DNA from: an uncultured Collinsella sp.
GTDB lineage: Bacteria > Actinomycetota > Coriobacteriia > Coriobacteriales > Coriobacteriaceae
Length of the DNA: 9,241 nt
Direction: 5' to 3'
Assembly (NCBI GenBank): GCA_900555225.1
Contig: USKL01000045.1
Span: 1 to 9,241 of the forward strand
Under the pieces are notes generated by a model. That model was not told where the DNA came from, ran no database searches, and was given only the letters and a program-made list of their open reading frames with translations. Of this stretch, positions 6,134 through 9,241 are shown piece after piece. Within the stretch, counting starts at the first letter, position 1, and each line of letters begins with the position of its first letter. A program made the translations under genes and the position numbers.

Positions 6134-6159
6134 GCTGTTTGATATTGCGAACCTTGCGC

Positions 6160-7470
6160 CTACGCTACGAAGAAGTAGACGAGGAAGGCGAGGGCTGCGA
6201 TCCACATGAGCGGCTTGATCTTGGAGGCCTCGCCCTTAAAGAGTGCGACGATCACGTAGGCGATAAAGCCCAGACCAATGCCGGCAGAGATGGAGTAGGT
6301 GAAGGGCACGCCGGCGACAATCATGAACGCCGGGAAACCCTGCGACACGTCGGACCAGTCGATCTCGGAGGCCTCGCTCATCATGAGGTAGCCGACGTAG
6401 ACCAGAGCACCGCAGGTGGCGGCGCTGGAAACGATGGTGACGATGGGGGAGAAGAACGCGGCGAGAATGAACAGCACGCCGGTGGTGACGGAGGTGAGGC
6501 CCGTGCGGCCACCGTCGGCTGCGCCAGAGGTGGACTCGACGAAGGTGGTGATGGAGGAGACGCCCATGAAACCGCCCACAGCAGCGGCGGCGGAGTCGAC
6601 GATCAGGATCTCCTTGATATTCTCGACGTTGCCGTCGTCGGTGAGGAACTCGCCCTGCTTGGCCACGGCCATCGCGGTGCCCATGGTGTCGAAGAAGTCA
6701 CTCATGAGCAGCGAGAACGAGATGACGAGGAGCGCGGGGTCGGTAAGGACCTTGACGATGGCGGGCATGCCGCCGGCGTCGGCGATGGGGCCACCGATGC
6801 TCGAGAAGTCGAGCGGGGCGATGATACCGGTCGGAGCCTGGGTCACACCTAGGGGGATACCGGCGATGACGGCGACGACGATGCCGATGAGCAGCGAGCC
6901 GGGGACGTTGCGGCAGGCGAGGGCGACCGTCACCAGGATGGAGATGATGCCGACGATGAAGGTGGGGGAGGTGATGTCGCCCAGACCGACGAGTGTACCG
7001 GCGCCAGCGGTGATAATGCCGGCATCGCACAGGCCAATCATGGCGATGAACAGGCCCAGACCCACCGAGATAGCGTGGCGCAGAACCACGGGGATGGCGT
7101 CCATGATGGCCTCGCGCAGGCCACAAAGCACGAGCAGCAAGATGACGACGCCCTCAAGGAAGATGACGCTCATGGCCACATGCCAGTCACCGCCGCAGAC
7201 GGTGGTGGTGATTCCGGCGATCATCGCGTTGACGCCTAAGCCCGACGCGCAGGCGAGCGGGCGGTTGGCGAAGATGCCCATGCAGATGGTCATGATGCCG
7301 GCGCCCAGGCAGGTGGCGCAGGCGAGCGCTCCCGCATCGATGCCGGCGCCCGAGAGCACCGCGGGGTTGACGGCGATGATGTAGGCCATCGCCAGGAATG
7401 TTGTCAGTCCAGCGCGGAGTTCGGTCCCGATTGTGGACTTGCGCTCGCTGACGTGAAATAGTTCGTCCAT
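6160..7470 (-). CDS. AzgA-type NCS2 purine permease
   Basis: A 436-residue integral membrane proton symporter of the AzgA branch of NCS2, which imports adenine, guanine or hypoxanthine. Relatives such as PbuG and PbuO are about 430-450 residues long. The N-terminal family signature TELRAGLTTFLAMAYIIAVNP is present after a short cytoplasmic start. The central FFDTMGTAMAVAKQGEFL segment and the SSITTFVESTSGAADGGRTGLTSV signature follow. About a dozen hydrophobic segments are spread over the length and a Lys-containing hydrophobic C-terminus closes the protein. The ATG at 7468-7470 follows GGAAAGG and fits the family start. A frame extending to 7527 adds residues without homology. No purine riboswitch is seen in its short leader. 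TATAGT on the minus strand near 7530 is a weak -10 candidate. It is divergent from the deformylase-like gene. Confidence 0.93.
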   Translation of the reverse strand: MDELFHVSERKSTIGTELRAGLTTFLAMAYIIAVNPAVLSGAGIDAGALACATCLGAGIMTICMGIFANRPLACASGLGVNAMIAGITTTVCGGDWHVAMSVIFLEGVVILLLVLCGLREAIMDAIPVVLRHAISVGLGLFIAMIGLCDAGIITAGAGTLVGLGDITSPTFIVGIISILVTVALACRNVPGSLLIGIVVAVIAGIPLGVTQAPTGIIAPLDFSSIGGPIADAGGMPAIVKVLTDPALLVISFSLLMSDFFDTMGTAMAVAKQGEFLTDDGNVENIKEILIVDSAAAAVGGFMGVSSITTFVESTSGAADGGRTGLTSVTTGVLFILAAFFSPIVTIVSSAATCGALVYVGYLMMSEASEIDWSDVSQGFPAFMIVAGVPFTYSISAGIGLGFIAYVIVALFKGEASKIKPLMWIAALAFLVYFFVA

Positions 7471-7624
7471 GCATACCCTTTCCTTGTTCGGCCCCGAGTT
7501 TAGGCCGATTGACACGAACTCACCCACTATAGCCCCTTTACGACGCTGTTGTTCCTCGCATGTTGATGTTCGGCGCTTTGTAGCAGACGGACGGTATTTT
7601 TCGCATGAAAATGTGTGGGTACCG

Positions 7625-7630
7625 TATACT
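7625..7630 (+). promoter_or_regulatory. -10 box of the deformylase-like gene
   Basis: TATACT lies 33 nt before the ATG and would start transcription near 7637. No good -35 is present at 17 nt. An A/T-rich inverted repeat (TTTTC-GCAT-GAAAA, 7598-7611) covers that position and could be an operator. The rest of the 193-nt divergent interval shows nothing else I can support. Confidence 0.5.
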
Positions 7631-7663
7631 TAAGCAGTTACAACGACCCCTATGGAGGAACGT

Positions 7664-8083
7664 ATGATTAAAGAGCTCTGCCACGACGAGGCTATTCTGT
7701 CCCAGCGTTGCGAGGTCGCGACCGTCGAGGACGAGTCGGTGGCACTGGACCTGATCGATACCATCAAGTCGCTCGACGATGCCGGCTGCCTCGCCGCCAA
7801 CCAGATCGGCGTCACCAAGAAGGTCTGCGTCTATCTGGACGACGCCGGCGAGCCCCATGTGCTCTACAACCCCCGTCTGGTGTTTGGCCTGGGTGCCAGC
7901 AAGATGGAGGAGAGCTGCCTGACGCACGGGGAGGTCACCAAGTCCACGCGCTACATCAAGTGCAAGGTTGCCTTTGACCAGATCGTCGACGGCAAGATGA
8001 AGGAGTGCCGCCGCGACTACGCGGGCTTTGAGGCACAGATGATCCAGCATATGATCGATCACTGTCTTGGAAAGTTGGTCTAA
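7664..8083 (+). CDS. Peptide-deformylase-like protein lacking the catalytic Glu
   Basis: A 139-residue protein of the peptide deformylase family, which removes the formyl group from new N-termini using a metal held by one Cys and two His. Motif 1 is recognisable as GCLAANQIG (41-49, with Gln47). Motif 2 is EESCLT (82-87, normally EGCLS) with the metal ligand Cys85. Motif 3 reads HMIDH (129-133) where the family has HExxH. Both His ligands remain, but the catalytic Glu is Met130; the codon is ATG, so more than one base differs from GAG. The short length without a long C-terminal helix matches the small def-like proteins of Clostridia and lactobacilli. ATG 7664 follows GGAGGA by 4 nt and is preferred to ATG 7652, which lies before that site. 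It is monocistronic. It may be a binding protein, a weak enzyme, or use another base; a second, standard def is expected elsewhere. Confidence 0.85.
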   Translation: MIKELCHDEAILSQRCEVATVEDESVALDLIDTIKSLDDAGCLAANQIGVTKKVCVYLDDAGEPHVLYNPRLVFGLGASKMEESCLTHGEVTKSTRYIKCKVAFDQIVDGKMKECRRDYAGFEAQMIQHMIDHCLGKLV

Positions 8084-8185
8084 GGGGACCAAAGCACCGC
8101 ACCTTGCCGCTCAATCGTCGCTCGCGTACCTTAAGTACGCTTCGCTCCTCTTTCGTGGCAATCTGCGGCACTTTGACCCCTTAGA
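8079..8185. repeat. 107-bp imperfect palindromic element after the deformylase-like gene
   Basis: Outer arms TCTAAGGGG/CCCCTTAGA, then AAAG/CTTT, CCGCA/TGCGG and TTGCC/GGCAA pair in order with 2-3 nt internal loops. An inner hairpin GCGTAC-CTTAA-GTACGC stands at the centre. Two TCGCTC direct repeats flank the inner hairpin. It begins at the stop codon of the gene (TAA 8081-8083). There is no T-run after the right arm, so it is not an ordinary terminator. The structure resembles a REP-like or miniature palindromic element; whether it recurs in the genome cannot be seen here. Confidence 0.6.
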
Positions 8186-8227
8186 CGACCTGCGGGGTTA
8201 ACTTGGTTGAGTTTATCCTGCTTGAAT

Positions 8228-8265
8228 AGCCCGGGCATGACATTGTTGTCATGTCCGGGCTTTTG
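8228..8265 (+). terminator. Intrinsic terminator before the bile salt hydrolase gene
   Basis: A 15-pair stem (AGCCCGGGCATGACA with TGTCATGTCCGGGCT, one wobble, TTGT loop) runs into a T-run (8261-8264). It ends rightward transcription from the deformylase-like gene and isolates the next gene. About 60 nt remain for a promoter of that gene, where I see no convincing hexamer pair. Confidence 0.88.
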
Positions 8266-8327
8266 TGTTTAGCGCCTTTTTGTTTGGAGACAATGAAATT
8301 AGCAAGAACGTAAAGCTAGGAGGCGCT

Positions 8328-9241
8328 ATGTGTACGAGTATTCGATTCACCGATAATTCTGGCCACATGTATCTGGGCCGCAATCTCGACTGGAGCTTTG
8401 ACTACGGCCAACAGGTTCGCGTGATGCCGCGCGGGTTTCACATTCCGTATTCGTTTATCGACGACGCGACAGCGGCGCACGCGGTGATCGGTATGTGCAT
8501 CGATTACAGGAACTACCCTATGTTCTTCGATTGCGGCAACGATGCGGGCCTCGCCGTGGCGGGTCTCAATTTCCCGGGTTATGCCGAGTATGCCGAGGAC
8601 CCTGTCGACGGCAAGACCAATATCGCGGCCTATGAGTTCCCCCTGTGGGTGGCAGCGACGTTCTCGACGGTCGATGAGGTCGAGGCCGCGCTGCGCGACA
8701 CGGTGATTGTCGCCAAATCTGCCGGAGAGGGGCTGGGCGTGTCGCTGCTCCATTGGATTATCGGCGACAGCCAGCGCAGCATCGTGGTCGAGATGATGGC
8801 TGACGGCCTGCATGTATACGACGATCCGGTCGACACCCTTGCCAACCAGCCGACCTTCCCGTGGCACATGGAAAACCTGCGCACCTATATCACCGCCACA
8901 AGCGATTTTCCGCAGACGGCGACATGGCGTGGCGCCGAGCTCAAGCCCTATGGAGCCGGTGCCGGCATGCGCGGCATTCCGGGCGATTGCTATTCGCCGA
9001 GCCGTTTTGTAAAGGCGGCGTACCTCAATGCCAATTACCCGCAAAAGGAGAGCGAGACCGAAAACGTCGTTCGCATGTTCCGCTCGCTCGAGGGCGTGGT
9101 GATGATCGAGGGAGCGTCCAGGATGGGCGATGGCAAGTTCGAGAAGACTATCTACACCGGATGCTTTAGCGCGCGCACGGGCAATTATTACTACGCGATG
9201 TATGGGGATCCGTCGATTCGCTACGTGAGCCTGATGGATGC
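8328..9241 (+). CDS. bsh: Choloylglycine / bile salt hydrolase family protein (3' end cut by window edge)
   Basis: An N-terminal nucleophile amidohydrolase that most likely releases glycine or taurine from conjugated bile salts in the cytoplasm. The 304 visible codons cover all but about 15-25 residues of the usual 317-330. After Met removal Cys2 becomes the nucleophile (MCTS), so no signal peptide is expected. Active-site positions match the family: Arg18 and Asp21 in GRNLDW, Asn81 in AGLNFPGYAEY, Asn173 in ANQPTFPWH, and Arg226 in GIPGDCYSPSRFVKAAY. Asn in the LNFPG motif favours bile salt hydrolase over penicillin V acylase, which commonly has Tyr near this position. ATG 8328 follows a perfect AGGAGG by 4 nt. 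It is preceded by a terminator, so it is transcribed on its own. Substrate preference between taurine and glycine conjugates cannot be read here. Confidence 0.93.
   Translation, partial: MCTSIRFTDNSGHMYLGRNLDWSFDYGQQVRVMPRGFHIPYSFIDDATAAHAVIGMCIDYRNYPMFFDCGNDAGLAVAGLNFPGYAEYAEDPVDGKTNIAAYEFPLWVAATFSTVDEVEAALRDTVIVAKSAGEGLGVSLLHWIIGDSQRSIVVEMMADGLHVYDDPVDTLANQPTFPWHMENLRTYITATSDFPQTATWRGAELKPYGAGAGMRGIPGDCYSPSRFVKAAYLNANYPQKESETENVVRMFRSLEGVVMIEGASRMGDGKFEKTIYTGCFSARTGNYYYAMYGDPSIRYVSLMD

Noticed and set aside
6073..7384. Plus-strand open frames opposite the purine permease (6073-6852 and 6416-7384)
   Set aside because: The minus-strand permease has unmistakable AzgA signatures. The plus-strand products are low-complexity Gly/Asp/His or Met/Pro-rich shadows.
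7509..7514. Perfect TTGACA on the plus strand as -35 of the deformylase-like gene
   Set aside because: The nearest -10-like sequence (TATAGC, 7528) is only 13 nt away, and the good TATACT box lies more than 100 nt downstream.
7471..7560. Purine riboswitch upstream of the permease
   Set aside because: The likely leader is about 50 nt and lacks the three-helix junction motifs of purine aptamers.
8316..9044. Minus-strand 242-codon frame opposite the bile salt hydrolase gene
   Set aside because: The plus-strand frame has a perfect ribosome binding site and all catalytic residues; the antisense product has no recognisable domain.

Overview
The window is about 60% GC bacterial DNA with densely packed genes, strong AGGAGG-type ribosome binding sites and GTG/TTG starts. 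A choloylglycine hydrolase, a riboswitch-controlled thiamine salvage operon and a YxjG-type methionine synthase homologue together suggest a gut actinobacterium of the Coriobacteriia, probably Collinsella or a close relative. That placement is from general resemblance, not a search.

Layout. (1) Positions 1-1970, minus strand: a TPP riboswitch with an intrinsic terminator precedes thiM, a small UPF0045/MTH1187-type thiamine-binding protein gene and thiE, which is cut by the window edge. Starts and stops overlap or nearly touch, so this is one thiamine salvage operon. (2) Positions 1956-3830, plus strand, divergent from the thi operon: a Cof-type HAD phosphatase gene and a LysR-type regulator gene 10 nt apart. 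(3) Positions 3831-5119: a leader holding a perfect-arm LysR-type operator and a second 14-bp palindrome, then a short methionine synthase-like gene with all four zinc ligands. The regulator probably controls it. (4) Positions 5120-5360: a 17-codon ORF with its own ribosome binding site, perhaps the start of a deleted gene, then a strong bidirectional terminator. (5) Positions 5358-7470, minus strand: an alpha/beta-hydrolase esterase, and a separately terminated AzgA-type purine permease. (6) Positions 7625-8083, plus strand: a peptide-deformylase-like gene whose catalytic HExxH motif reads HMIDH, followed directly by a 107-bp imperfect palindrome. (7) Positions 8228-9241: a terminator, then a bile salt hydrolase family gene cut by the right edge.

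I see no tRNA, rRNA, CRISPR array, insertion sequence or phage gene. No clearly new multi-gene system is visible. The best leads are the deformylase-like protein lacking its catalytic glutamate, the palindromic element behind it, the operator architecture upstream of the methionine synthase homologue, and the expression platform of the TPP riboswitch.
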